A DNA stretch of 64,000 nucleotides from Nymphaea colorata (taxonomy: Eukaryota; Streptophyta; Magnoliopsida; Nymphaeales; Nymphaeaceae): contig NC_045138.2 in NCBI RefSeq assembly GCF_008831285.2, forward strand, positions 30,971,934 to 31,035,933, in the 5' to 3' direction. The position numbers and the translations under genes are program-made. Under the pieces are notes generated by a model that saw only the letters and a program-made list of their open reading frames with translations, was not told where the DNA came from and did no database searches. Below, one piece after another: positions 24,893-35,332 of this stretch (positions are counted from its first letter, which is position 1; every line of letters begins with the position of its first letter).

Positions 24893-27800
24893 AATGGAAG
24901 CAATGGAGGATGGAGGAGAAGATAGGGAAGAGCAGCATACATTCCCTCTATTCTTATCCTTTGGATTAAAGGGCTTTAGATTTTGTTTTACATGCTTTTG
25001 ATATTTGATTATTGGTTGTGGTTTGGTGTTTTTTAGAATGTGCATTGTTCTTGTGCACCACTTTGCTTTGTACATACAATTGAGGGCCAGATCAAAGGAA
25101 AAGGCCTGTTTGGATTGACTGTCTGTGTTTGTGAACTCTGCGGGCATTTAGTTGATCCATGCCAAAGTTGGTCGGGTTCACCAATTGCGTCATCTCCGTG
25201 CTCATTGAACTCACTCTGGAGTTGCAGCTTGACTCAACAACTGAAGCTCCACTAAAGTTCAAGATGTTGAATTTATTGCATTATTTTCTCCAAATCATGA
25301 TCTATATCATGATTTTGTCTGACTGTCTCCTATTGACATGCCGAGTGTTCTACCATCAATTTACTTGGCTAATTGATAAGCTTGTCATTTGAGTAAACAT
25401 GCTTTATTTTCTTGATCTAGTCCTTTTTTTTTCTCCCCTTGTATGGACAATGCATTTGATTCTTCATGAAACGGGTCAAACACAAATCAACTAAACCCAA
25501 GTTCGGAAGTGTGGACTAAGAATATCCCTTGATTGGCGGAGACACAGATCATGGGTCAAACTTAGAGAAATAGTGGCCATCTTCCATCCATGATCTGGTT
25601 CATCTGGATCCTGGATCTGATACCTCGTCTGGTTGTCACGCGTTTGATGATCCAATCCTTAGGTTTCAAACCCGAACCGGGATCCAGTTCTGGAGCATGA
25701 TTGCGGGAACTGAATACAGTGTGATCTGTGAAGGAGAAGGCGTCGGATATTCTCGTGAATAATTGACAGTGCGAGGGTACTTGTCTCGATTGCGCCGTCC
25801 CTGTCTAGGGGAAGCACAGCTGGCCAAGAAAAGGACGGAGATGCCCCTGACCCCTGGTCCCACCACCGCGGGGCCCACATCTGCCGTCCTAATACTGACA
25901 AAAGCGTTTCCTCGTTAACCAAAATCACCACCTCGGTCATCGAACCGATCTTAGCCCGTTTCGGGCGTCGCAACGAGCCGACCCGCGTTCGAACCCGTAA
26001 CGTCATGACCACAGCGAGTCAAGTCCGAATCGCTCGTCACCAGGCCCAAGTCGGCAAATCCTCGCCGCGTCGTTCTCTTATTATTCCGCCCGTGAGATAT
26101 ATTTTCTCGGGACACGGGAACCGGGCGGTGGGCGGCGCTATTGTAAAAGGAGAGATTCGACGAGGGTATTTATGTCACCGAAAAAAATCCCCCCGGACGC
26201 GTGATGCACGGTGAAAGGGGCTTGATGTCCTTTCTCCATCGAGGCTTTGAACTTTTTCGATCCGACGGTCAGGATGTCCTGATCTCCTGGCAAAGCCCCA
26301 CTGTCTCCCGCACACGTTCCAGAGAGCTCGTGAAAAAGCCGATACGAACCGACATACGAGACGACCGAAGATGAATTCCGACGGTTTCATGGGTTGATAG
26401 TCTTATGGACCTGGATATAGGACCTTGATATGTCCAGACCCCAATTGGATCCAACCAAGTTTAGTACCTGACCCGAAAGCACCTCAACATTGTGGAGTTA
26501 GATGCTTTAGCAGACAAACAATACTGGAAGTGTGCCTCCCAGAAGTAATTGTGTCAGACTTTCTAAGCTCGAAGACAAAACTGAGACGGGTCCCACTGTG
26601 GATCTGAACTCAGGTGAGAACTGTTTAGATTAGTTCTTAGCAACCAACTTGTCCTCATTCTTTTGATAATTTAACGCCATTGGAAAGTTATTATCCAAAC
26701 AAATCTATTTCAACAGACACTGTTTCTGCTGCATTATTGTGGTGGACTTCTTGGTGGAGTTTATTACTTACTTTACACCACACAGTAGACCTTGATAGTG
26801 ACTGACTGCTCACTGACAACTGCTTCCCAAGACATTGAATTCAAAGTTCAAACCCTTTTGAGCTTCAGTTTTCGATTGACTAATCTACAGCTGAGAATGA
26901 TTTCAATTTGTGCTCCTTTTCAAATCATAACTTGTGCCCAAGCTTTCTTCCCCCACAGTCATGCAGAGTGGTTGTTGGCTCATGGAGTTGTTTGATCATT
27001 GAAGTGCAAACTGCTCCGAGGCTCCACTTGTCGTTCGTTACCATTTTCAACATTGAAGATTATCGACGGCAAGAATCCAACCAAAATTCCTGGAAATTTT
27101 ACTTCATTCCAAAAATGTCACGAATCATCTCTATAGCCGTGTAAGCGAAAATGAAAGAGTTTTGAAGGAGAAAGAGATATTCCGAAGAGGCCGAAACCGC
27201 TTCCATTTTTCCCTGTTCTTGGGACTTTAAGCTTTTTTTTGTAACCGAAGTAGGGGGTGGGCACCCGTCAATTAACTGGAGTTTCAAGCATTTACCGTTT
27301 ACAGTTCAAATGAGTAGCATGCACATGAATCAGACTAGCGCGCAAATCTTCACTGACCCTTTAGTCGACCAGCTATGCCCTTCTGTGGTCAAGAAACGAG
27401 TTTTGACAAATATAGATCTTTACAATATCAAGCATTTGTTTTTTATTGTCAAATATCTTAAAATATTTATCAATTACTTTTCACATAAGAAAACGAGAAG
27501 ACAGCCATCGCAAATCAATAGTATCAGCCAATAAGCCAAAGGTATGAAAACTGAGACTGACAGCACTGAGTTTTTCTATTGCTAGAGAGGCAGTAGGGGT
27601 TCCTAAGAACAACTAAAACTGGATATTACAAGCCAACACTTCTTTTGTCCTTTGCCGACACATCCAAGAATCTCAATAGTTTTCCTTAGGAACGAATCGA
27701 GAAAAAAAAACTAAGGGACCATTTGGATGACATCCAAAATCAGGTTAAAAAACTAGTTTGAGCCCATAAACCAGGCCTAATTCTTTTGTCCTTGGTCCAA

Positions 27801-28180
27801 CACGTCCAAAGATCTCAATAGTTTTCCTTATAATTGAATTGTGGAAAGAAAACCATTTCAGGTCTGAACCCAGAGTTACATCTTCTAGATTTAGTTTGTT
27901 CTCAAAAGGCCTGGTTATCACGGCTCATCCTGGGTTTTTCTTTCAGGAGCAGACCTATTATATGGTAGGAAAGCTGGCCAGATTGCGATAAACAGAACTT
28001 TCTTTTAAGAAAAAAAAAAAAAAAACCGAAACAACAGGGTCCACTACTGTGTGTAAGCAACCATTTGGACCATGTTGGTCTGTGGTTAGAACTTCCTGAG
28101 ATTTGAGCATGAGCAAATGCCCACAAAAAGACTGGCCCAAAAAATTAGCAGGTTTAGATTCAACTTGTAGGCCAGATCAA
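24893..28180. other. Intergenic with a GC-rich block
   Basis: After the receptor-kinase 3' UTR, about 25850-26340 is noticeably CpG-rich without a convincing coding frame or splice pattern. The rest is AT-rich and includes the duplication at 27641-27850. Confidence 0.5.
27641..27850. repeat. Imperfect direct repeat, ~65-bp units
   Basis: tcttttgtcctt and atctcaatagttttcctta recur at the same spacing with an offset of 141 bases (units from 27641 and 27782). Confidence 0.85.
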
Positions 28181-30808
28181 TCAATCTTCACTACCTTGAG
28201 ATCTAGCAATTTCTAAAGGAAAAGCGAAACGACCTTTATCATTAATAAGAAGGATATAATCAGCAAATCTCATTTCTTTGTCTAACAAATACAACGTTTG
28301 ATACAGAGTTTCCGTTTCGGGGTGTGATTTGTCCCCAGCAACAAAGGCATGTGATTTACCTCCTATATGAATCCAACTGCAACCTGGATTCTTTCTCAAC
28401 CCATTTATTCTCATGATATTCCTGATCTTTGTCGCGTCATGCCATCGATCAGAAGCTGCATACATGTTTGACAGAACTATGTAGTTCCCTGAATTGCTTG
28501 GTTCTAATTCAAGTAGAATTTTGAACAGGGCTTCACCAATTTCAGCATCATTCTGGTCTCTACATGCAGCAAGTAATGACCCAATAATCGGGCCATCAAT
28601 TTCATTCAAAATAGAAGAAATATACGGAAGCGATTCATATATTTTTTTCCTGCGAGATAGAATGTCTACCACGCATCCAAAGTGCTCTATTCTAGGTTGA
28701 ATATTGTGAATCGAGCTCATTTCCTTGAAGATTCTCTGACCTTCATCCAAAAACCCAGCATGACTGCATGCAGACAAGATGCTAGTGAAAGTTATGGCAT
28801 CTGGTTTGATTCCTTGTAGCTGCATTTGGTTGAACAGAGAAAGAGCTTCGACAGCTTTCCCATGCAGCGCGTAGCCAGATATCATTGCATTATATAAAGG
28901 CAAGTCATTAACTGAACTCACATCAAAAACTTTTCTTGCTAGATTCACGCTCCCACATTTAGCATACATGTCCACAAGAGACGTCATAATCCAGGGAGAT
29001 ACTGCTAGGCCGTGTCTAGCTATATATGCATGAATTTGCTTTCCAGGCTGTAGAAGCGATAATGCTGTTGCAGCCATCAGCAATCCGACAATAACCATAG
29101 CATTTGGTTTCAGTCCAGCCGCTTGCATCTTCTCAAAGTGATCAAAGGCATCAGATCCATGTCCATTTTGAGCTAAGCCAGAGATCAGTGTAGTCCACGT
29201 AACTGAATTTGGCGCAGTACCAGTAGATTGCATCTGCATGAAGAAATCTTTCGCCTCTGTTACCTGTCCATTCCTCAGGAATCCCAAAATTACTGCATTC
29301 CATGATACGACGTTAGGCAGCAAACCAGCTAGCTGCATCTGGTAGAAGAGTTTAAGAGCTTCTCCACTGCATCCAGATTCACTATAAGCTGCCATTAATG
29401 TATTCCATAATACAACATCTCTCTGCATGGTGCAATCAAAAGCCTTTCTAGCATCCTCGATCCGCCTGCATTTTCCATACATGTCAATAATGCTGCTCGC
29501 AACAAACACATCTAATTCAAGGTTGTTTCTGATACAGTAACCATGACCTTCAAGTCCATGACGCAAATCACCACAATCTGCACATGCAGAGAGAATAGAA
29601 GCTAATGTAACTGAATCAGGCCGAAAGTTCTCGAGCTGCATTCTGCGGCACAAGTCAAGAGCATCTTCAATATGCCCATCTTGTATGTACCCAGAGATCA
29701 GCAAATTCCAAACAACAACATCCCTCTCGAGCATTAGATCAAAAACCAGCTCGGCGTCTACTATAGAGGAGCACTTTGCATAAAAATTTACAAGACCACT
29801 GCCCAGAATGCTATCCAATGGAAGGCCCAAGCGCACTGCAATAGCATGACCCTGTTTACCCTCACTTAATGATGCTAAATTTGCTGAAGCCGAAAGAAAA
29901 CTTGCAATGGTAACTCGTGACGGCTCCACATCGCTCTCAACCCTCATCTGATAGAACAACCTCAAGGCCTCTTCATTCTCACCATTCTGGAAATAACCAA
30001 CAAGCATGGAATTCCAAGCGACTGCATTTTTCTCGGGAATTTCATCAAACACTAGGCGTGCACACCCCAACTCTCCACACTTCCCGTACATATCGACCAA
30101 ACTACTGGCAACAAACACACATGACCCATAACCAAGTTTCACAATGTACCCATGAATCAACCTCCCACACTGTAGAGACTGCAAGGAAGAGCAAGCTTTC
30201 AGAGCATTCGGAATCACAAAATTGTCGGGCAAAACGCCACTATCAAGCATACCGGAGAAACTCAACAAGCATTCCTCATTCAAACCTTTTCTAACGTAGA
30301 AACCAATCATGGCAGCCCAGGAGAACACGTTCTTCGACGGCAATGAACTAAACAAGTAATCGGCCGCAACACGCACGTCACACTTTGCGTAGAAGATTAC
30401 AAGCTTTGTGTGCAAGAACTCGTTCTCTGAAAACGACGCCCCGTTTTTGATAATTTGGGCGTGGATTTGCTTACCCCCAAACAAAGATCTCTGGTACACG
30501 AACCCCTGCAATATCTCCCCGTAGATATCGTGACCAGTCTGAATCCCATCTTCTTTCATTTGGTTGAAGATGGAAATGGCGTCCCCGAGACGACCATCCT
30601 CGCATAGTTTGGAAATTTGGTCCACACAGCCAGAGTAGTAGCCACTGGCGCTTAGGTTGTCGGTCTTGGTTTCTGCCGACTTGGAGACTGTGAGGGAAGA
30701 AGATGACGAGGAAGGTAAAATTGGGAATGCTGTTGCAGAAGATGATGGGTGAGGCTGCCGTTTTGTGGGGAAAATTTGGAAGGATGGGAGGATGAAGGAG
30801 GAGGCCAT
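28181..30808 (-). CDS. PLS-class PPR protein, CRR21-like editing factor
   Basis: An intronless pentatricopeptide-repeat protein of 875 residues from the chosen start. Relatives of Arabidopsis CRR21 (At5g55740) bind plastid ndhD transcripts and specify one C-to-U editing site needed for the NDH complex. Family-specific stretches are present: IYGEILQGFVYQR, GKQIHAQIIKNG, HTKLVIFYAKCD, FSWAAMIGF and LRNGQVTEAKDFFMQMQS. Repeated LVDMYAKCG / AMISGYALHGK motifs mark P, L and S repeats across the protein. An E-type C-terminus (GNYIVLSNMYAA, NPGCSWIHIGGKSHAFVAGD) follows, with no DYW deaminase domain, as in CRR21. I chose the ATG at 30808 because it opens a Ser-rich, plastid-like transit peptide (MASSFILPSF). 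The same frame stays open to an ATG at 30967, adding 53 residues, but that extension lacks PPR features and follows an acceptor-like cag. Identification is by eye. Confidence 0.88.
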   Translation of the reverse strand: MASSFILPSFQIFPTKRQPHPSSSATAFPILPSSSSSSLTVSKSAETKTDNLSASGYYSGCVDQISKLCEDGRLGDAISIFNQMKEDGIQTGHDIYGEILQGFVYQRSLFGGKQIHAQIIKNGASFSENEFLHTKLVIFYAKCDVRVAADYLFSSLPSKNVFSWAAMIGFYVRKGLNEECLLSFSGMLDSGVLPDNFVIPNALKACSSLQSLQCGRLIHGYIVKLGYGSCVFVASSLVDMYGKCGELGCARLVFDEIPEKNAVAWNSMLVGYFQNGENEEALRLFYQMRVESDVEPSRVTIASFLSASANLASLSEGKQGHAIAVRLGLPLDSILGSGLVNFYAKCSSIVDAELVFDLMLERDVVVWNLLISGYIQDGHIEDALDLCRRMQLENFRPDSVTLASILSACADCGDLRHGLEGHGYCIRNNLELDVFVASSIIDMYGKCRRIEDARKAFDCTMQRDVVLWNTLMAAYSESGCSGEALKLFYQMQLAGLLPNVVSWNAVILGFLRNGQVTEAKDFFMQMQSTGTAPNSVTWTTLISGLAQNGHGSDAFDHFEKMQAAGLKPNAMVIVGLLMAATALSLLQPGKQIHAYIARHGLAVSPWIMTSLVDMYAKCGSVNLARKVFDVSSVNDLPLYNAMISGYALHGKAVEALSLFNQMQLQGIKPDAITFTSILSACSHAGFLDEGQRIFKEMSSIHNIQPRIEHFGCVVDILSRRKKIYESLPYISSILNEIDGPIIGSLLAACRDQNDAEIGEALFKILLELEPSNSGNYIVLSNMYAASDRWHDATKIRNIMRINGLRKNPGCSWIHIGGKSHAFVAGDKSHPETETLYQTLYLLDKEMRFADYILLINDKGRFAFPLEIARSQGSED

Positions 30809-30967
30809 GAGAGTCGATGAGGGACGGAACACGGGATGAAGGTCAGTGCTCCTCACAACAAAATGACGGGGCCTGGAAGCACGCTTCCCAGTAGCATTGC
30901 AGCCATTGCTCGGAAGCGAACCATGGCCACCAAATGCCAGCCATACTGCAAAAGGATAAACATTCAC

Positions 30968-33489
30968 CTGTTTAACTCAAATTGGCAAGATTCAACACTT
31001 AGGTAATCTGATCAGATGATTACCAGATCTCCAATAGACTTCAGTTTGAATATCACACACGCTCTTCAAAATCGGATGGGAGGTCGACAGTATCTGATCC
31101 AGTTACATAATTTCTTCTGCCGTATTGTTGCTTTAATCATTTCCAAAATTCTGGCCGCTAAAGGAGACAAAGCGTCGTATGTCACTTTTTCTTTCATTAT
31201 TTTCAAAATACTAGTAAAAATTAAAAAGCAGGAAAGCAAAATAAGGATCACGAATCTACCATTCATCATAGAAGAAATAAGAATATCAATTTACTTCCAA
31301 TATTTATTTGTTTATTGAGATTATATATATAAAAAAACTATACCAACTAGAAAGCATTAGCTTTTAGAGAAATAAATTGCATTCCTACAGAGAATTGCAA
31401 TCTGGTGGCCTTCCTCCTCATTGAATATCCTGTTGGTTTTTAAAGGAAGCAACAGCAAGCTGAGCTCGAGCTCAGTCAGCTGGACTTGATATGATTCCTA
31501 CATTCCTTGGCTTGAGCTGGACAAAGTCAGCTCAAGCTTGACTTGATAGATAGAGTCCCTTGAGTTCCAGTCGGTTCCTTGCGTTATACTCGTTTTATAA
31601 GTTCTTTTACCAACTCCCTATTGAACTTGATCTCTTTCATTTAAAAATTATATATATATATATATATATATATTGAACTTATTCGAGTTTAATCAATGCA
31701 CTAAACTCATTTATAAGCAGGGGCAAAGGGAAGGGTGGGGATTGGTTGGGGCCATAGCCTCCTGAAAAAAAAAATTATGCATATATTTTTAACTTGATGT
31801 ATGTAAATTTTTTGAAGATTATTATTCGGTTTCTTATACAAATTTTGAAAATACTATTCAGGTCCCTCCTTAAAAAAAAAAATCTCGCTCTACCCTTGTT
31901 TATAAGGTCAAGTTTTTAGTTAAGCTTGAGTTCTACTCGTTTACAAATGAGTTGAGCGCAAGCTTAACTGAGAGATTTTGAGTCGAGCTCGAATTGGTTT
32001 GACTCTTGTAAAATCCTGACAAGACAACCTTGAAAGTGATTCCAACACTGGGGTAGTTGAGATCAACAAATTGTAATTGGAATGGAGAAAGAAATTAGCA
32101 TTTGTTCCCTGGACTCTCCTCCATGCAGCTGGACTCGCCTTCCCCTTCATTTTAGATTCGGACTTGACCAGATTGGTCACAGATTTAGCTTTTCTGAAAC
32201 CAAATCCAAGTTTGATGAGGTAACCGATGATATTGACGTGCACAGGGGATCGAAATCTCGTTAACAGCACATGAACTAAAATCTAGATAGCAAGAGACGC
32301 CTTTCTCTTTACCAATGCAATGAATGGAGAAAGCTTACAGTTCCTTCTCCTTCCATACAGTGGTGAATCCACATATAGGTTGGTGTGGACAGTTGCCCAC
32401 ACCAGCTTTTTAATTTTTTATTTTATTTTTATATTAAGATCGTTTAATATTTATTTTGTTATACATGTAAGTACCCTTTCAAGTATGAAAACTTGTAAAT
32501 CAGTGCTCCTCTTAAAAAAATTTCTGGCTCCGCCACTACTTCCATAGCATCACAGTGTTGTGTCTATGGGTCCAGTCGCGAGAGCTATTGCTGAAGCAGT
32601 GTTTTGATAGGAGCAGTGGAAATACCCACTACCAGTTTGAATGTTGGATCCAACAGGTGGATTCTTTAGACTCAGTTCTATAACGTGACTTGCTTTGATG
32701 TTTTGTATTTCAATCGAACAAGAAAGTTTTAGTCCATTAACTCATTCAGAAAGTTGGTTTATATATGTGTTGCGACTTTAGTCATCACTCTATATGTGTG
32801 TGTATGCATACACATGCATCCGAGCCAGAGAAATTATAACATTTTCTCGATCATTGGGAGTTTTATGCCGAAGGTGGTTTCCCGTGAGTAAACACCAAAA
32901 TGGAAGGTTGATTGTTTCATTTTATATTTTCAGCCTTTGTTGCATATGGATGCTGTCTGTGAATGTTTTCCGACATTCCACACGCTCATTTGTTGGAACA
33001 AGTCTCTTTTGAAGACTAGATCTTGTCATCATGGGTCTTTGTTATTAATGCTCTAATTATTGTTTGTGCGCATAATTAACACATGAATCAATAAAATAAT
33101 TAAAAAAAATTTGTTTTTTAATCTCAATGAGTATGTATGTGTAGTCAAATTTGGCTTCATATTGCCCAGGGTCTCTTTGGTGCACAAAATGATTTCAATG
33201 AACACATTTCTTCATGAATCTTTCTTAAACAAAGAGAATGTCTACTGCAGACGAGTCTTCGTGATGGAAGCTGGTACTGAACGCCTCTGTTTTGTCATGG
33301 ATCTTTCATCTATTTAATATAAGTTGGGCAACGAATTCAATTTCTTTGTGCTATTTTCTAGTCAAATATTTAGGGCTTGAAAGAGCCGTCACAAGTATGA
33401 CCACTGAATTGTGAAGGGTGAACATTTTTTTTTTTTGACAATGTTTTCTTGGTTTCAAATGATTCTTCACGAAGAACTAGAACAAAGCT
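30968..33489. other. Intergenic, AT-rich
   Basis: No gene seen. It holds the PPR promoter, partial GAGCTCG-type motifs (31460-31560, 31905-32000), a (TA)n tract at 31648-31671, a possible decayed element between about 31720 and 31905, and the MITE-like element at 32359. Confidence 0.55.
32359..32537. mobile_element. MITE-like element with ggctccgccact ends
   Basis: The left end agtggtgaatccacatat and the right end read in reverse, agtggcggagccagaaat, are imperfect inverted repeats around an AT-rich core of about 180 bases. Similar ends (ggag/ctcc followed by a run of T or A) occur near 13820, 14340, 45830, 57460 and 59825. The class is uncertain. Confidence 0.4.
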
Positions 33490-33848
33490 GTCATTTATTT
33501 ACCTGACCCAAGGAAACACTTTTCTCAGGAAACAATTTCATGGGAACAGTGTGAACAAACATTCATACCAATGGATGCAATTACTAATGGTTTCTTCTGC
33601 TAATTATATGATTCAAAGAGCATTAATATTTTATATATTTACACTTTGAATTTAAGTTAATGCTAAAGGATTACGACTATGTTGATCCGTTTGAATCTTA
33701 TGATGCAGAATGGACCATATATGTTGAGGGATGCGCCAGTTTGAATCCTATGACGCGGAACCAACCATACTATGACTGATGAATACACAGATTAAGACTA
33801 GTAACCCACAAATTATTAATTACTGAAAACCAGCCAGCGCGTCTGTAA

Positions 33849-34082
33849 GGCTCCGTTTGATAAACATAGATTTTGCTGTGCATCGAGAGAAACTTGCCGT
33901 TTTTGTATGACTTTTCGCTTTCAAATCAAACACAAGAAAAATTACCCTGCTGAAATAGAAAGGTCAGCTAATTTTACCTTGCAAAAAAGACAAAAGTCGA
34001 ACCCTGTGAGGTCCCACTTTTTACCATGAATTTTTTCCATGATAAATTTATCATTCCTTTTTATCTGCCATTAAACGAGGCC
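33849..34082. mobile_element. Tourist/PIF-Harbinger-like MITE
   Basis: The element starts ggctccgtttgataaac and ends attaaacgaggcc, whose reverse (ggcctcgtttaat) matches the start imperfectly. It is flanked by TAA on both sides (33846-33848 and 34083-34085), the 3-base target duplication of PIF/Harbinger MITEs. It is 234 bases, non-coding, and lies in the spacer of duplication unit 1. I could not find it in unit 2. Confidence 0.6.
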
Positions 34083-34614
34083 TAAGGAACCTCAGTGTGT
34101 TGAGTGGGAGGGGAAGATATACCTCAAATAAGCCGAAGCCAAAGTCTCCCCCTTTCTCCCTCCGCTCCAAATATACCAGTGCACCCGTGGTTTCCAATTC
34201 AATCGTCATTGTTGCCAAAAAGTTGAACTTTGGAAGGCGGCACCCAATTGGTCAAGTCCCCTCCTTCGACGGAAAAGAAAAAGGGAATATGGTTGCGCGG
34301 ACTTTCTTGAATAGTAGAAGTGGTATCGTTCAAGAACGGATTATCTCAGATCAAAGAGCGTTCACTAGATCCTCAGAAACAATTAGAAAAATTGTTGACC
34401 GTTTAAAAGGAATGATGGGCTTGAGTCTTTAGCTGGAACAAGAGAGACTGTTGATAGGAAAACACTTGCGTTGCTAACCATCGAGTCTTTTATTTTTGAA
34501 CGTTCAAATGCTAAATTATGTAAGACTTTGGACTTTGTAACTCACCCCCACGATTTCTGATCTATTTGTTTTACTTTCCAAGGTAATCTCTCTTGCACGT
34601 CCTCCTGACGCGTT

Positions 34615-34681
<67 letters not shown>

Positions 34682-34684
34682 GTA
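34615..34684. repeat. (TA)n(TGTA)n microsatellite
   Basis: About 50 bases of TA followed by four TGTA units, in the spacer downstream of transporter copy 1. The matching place in copy 2 (about 46930) is a short CT-rich run instead. Confidence 0.95.
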
Positions 34685-35332
34685 TCTGGTTCTGCAACAC
34701 TGTAAGGTGGGTGAGTTCCTCTTGTATGACGAGCTCTAGAACCATAAAAGTACTCCCACACATTAATGCTACTTGCCATCAAATTACCCAAACGTTAATG
34801 TGTAAGCTACGCATTTGCTACCAAAGAAAAATACAAGTTTGTTGAGGTGGAAATCACAGGAGTACGTCGCATGGATTTGATTAAGCAGATACATATTCCG
34901 CACGCCTTGCTTGTTGAAGGATAGTCGTTACATCATTTTTTATGCTTCCAAATTTCAGATTATCAAAGTTTGTGCACTAATAGCGGTGCTGCTGTTGTTT
35001 GTTCAAGTATCTTAGGGAACCAGTTTATCTCTTAAGCGTCTGTCAAATAAGCCAGCTTGACCACAGTTGTACGGTATACAATGAAAAAATATGAAAAAAT
35101 AAACACTTCTGCCATTTCTTTGTACATTTATTACAACTCAATATTTTGACATAATCAAATGTGCTTTTATTCTTTTACATATATGAGGAAATGAATTCCC
35201 TAGGCTGCATAACTTTTCCTGTCAACGCTAGCAATGTGGATGGAAGGCTATTCCTACAAAATACACCCTCATTTAAGTGCCTTTATCAACTGCCTAAGCA
35301 ATTTATTTTCAATTACCTGCATCCAAGAGATA

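Noticed and set aside
29917-30294. 125-codon plus-strand frame inside the PPR gene
   Set aside because: Antisense shadow of the repeat-rich PPR coding strand.
34097-34432. 111-codon frame downstream of transporter copy 1
   Set aside because: The homologous spacer in unit 2 (about 46470-46740) does not keep the frame and no family is recognisable.
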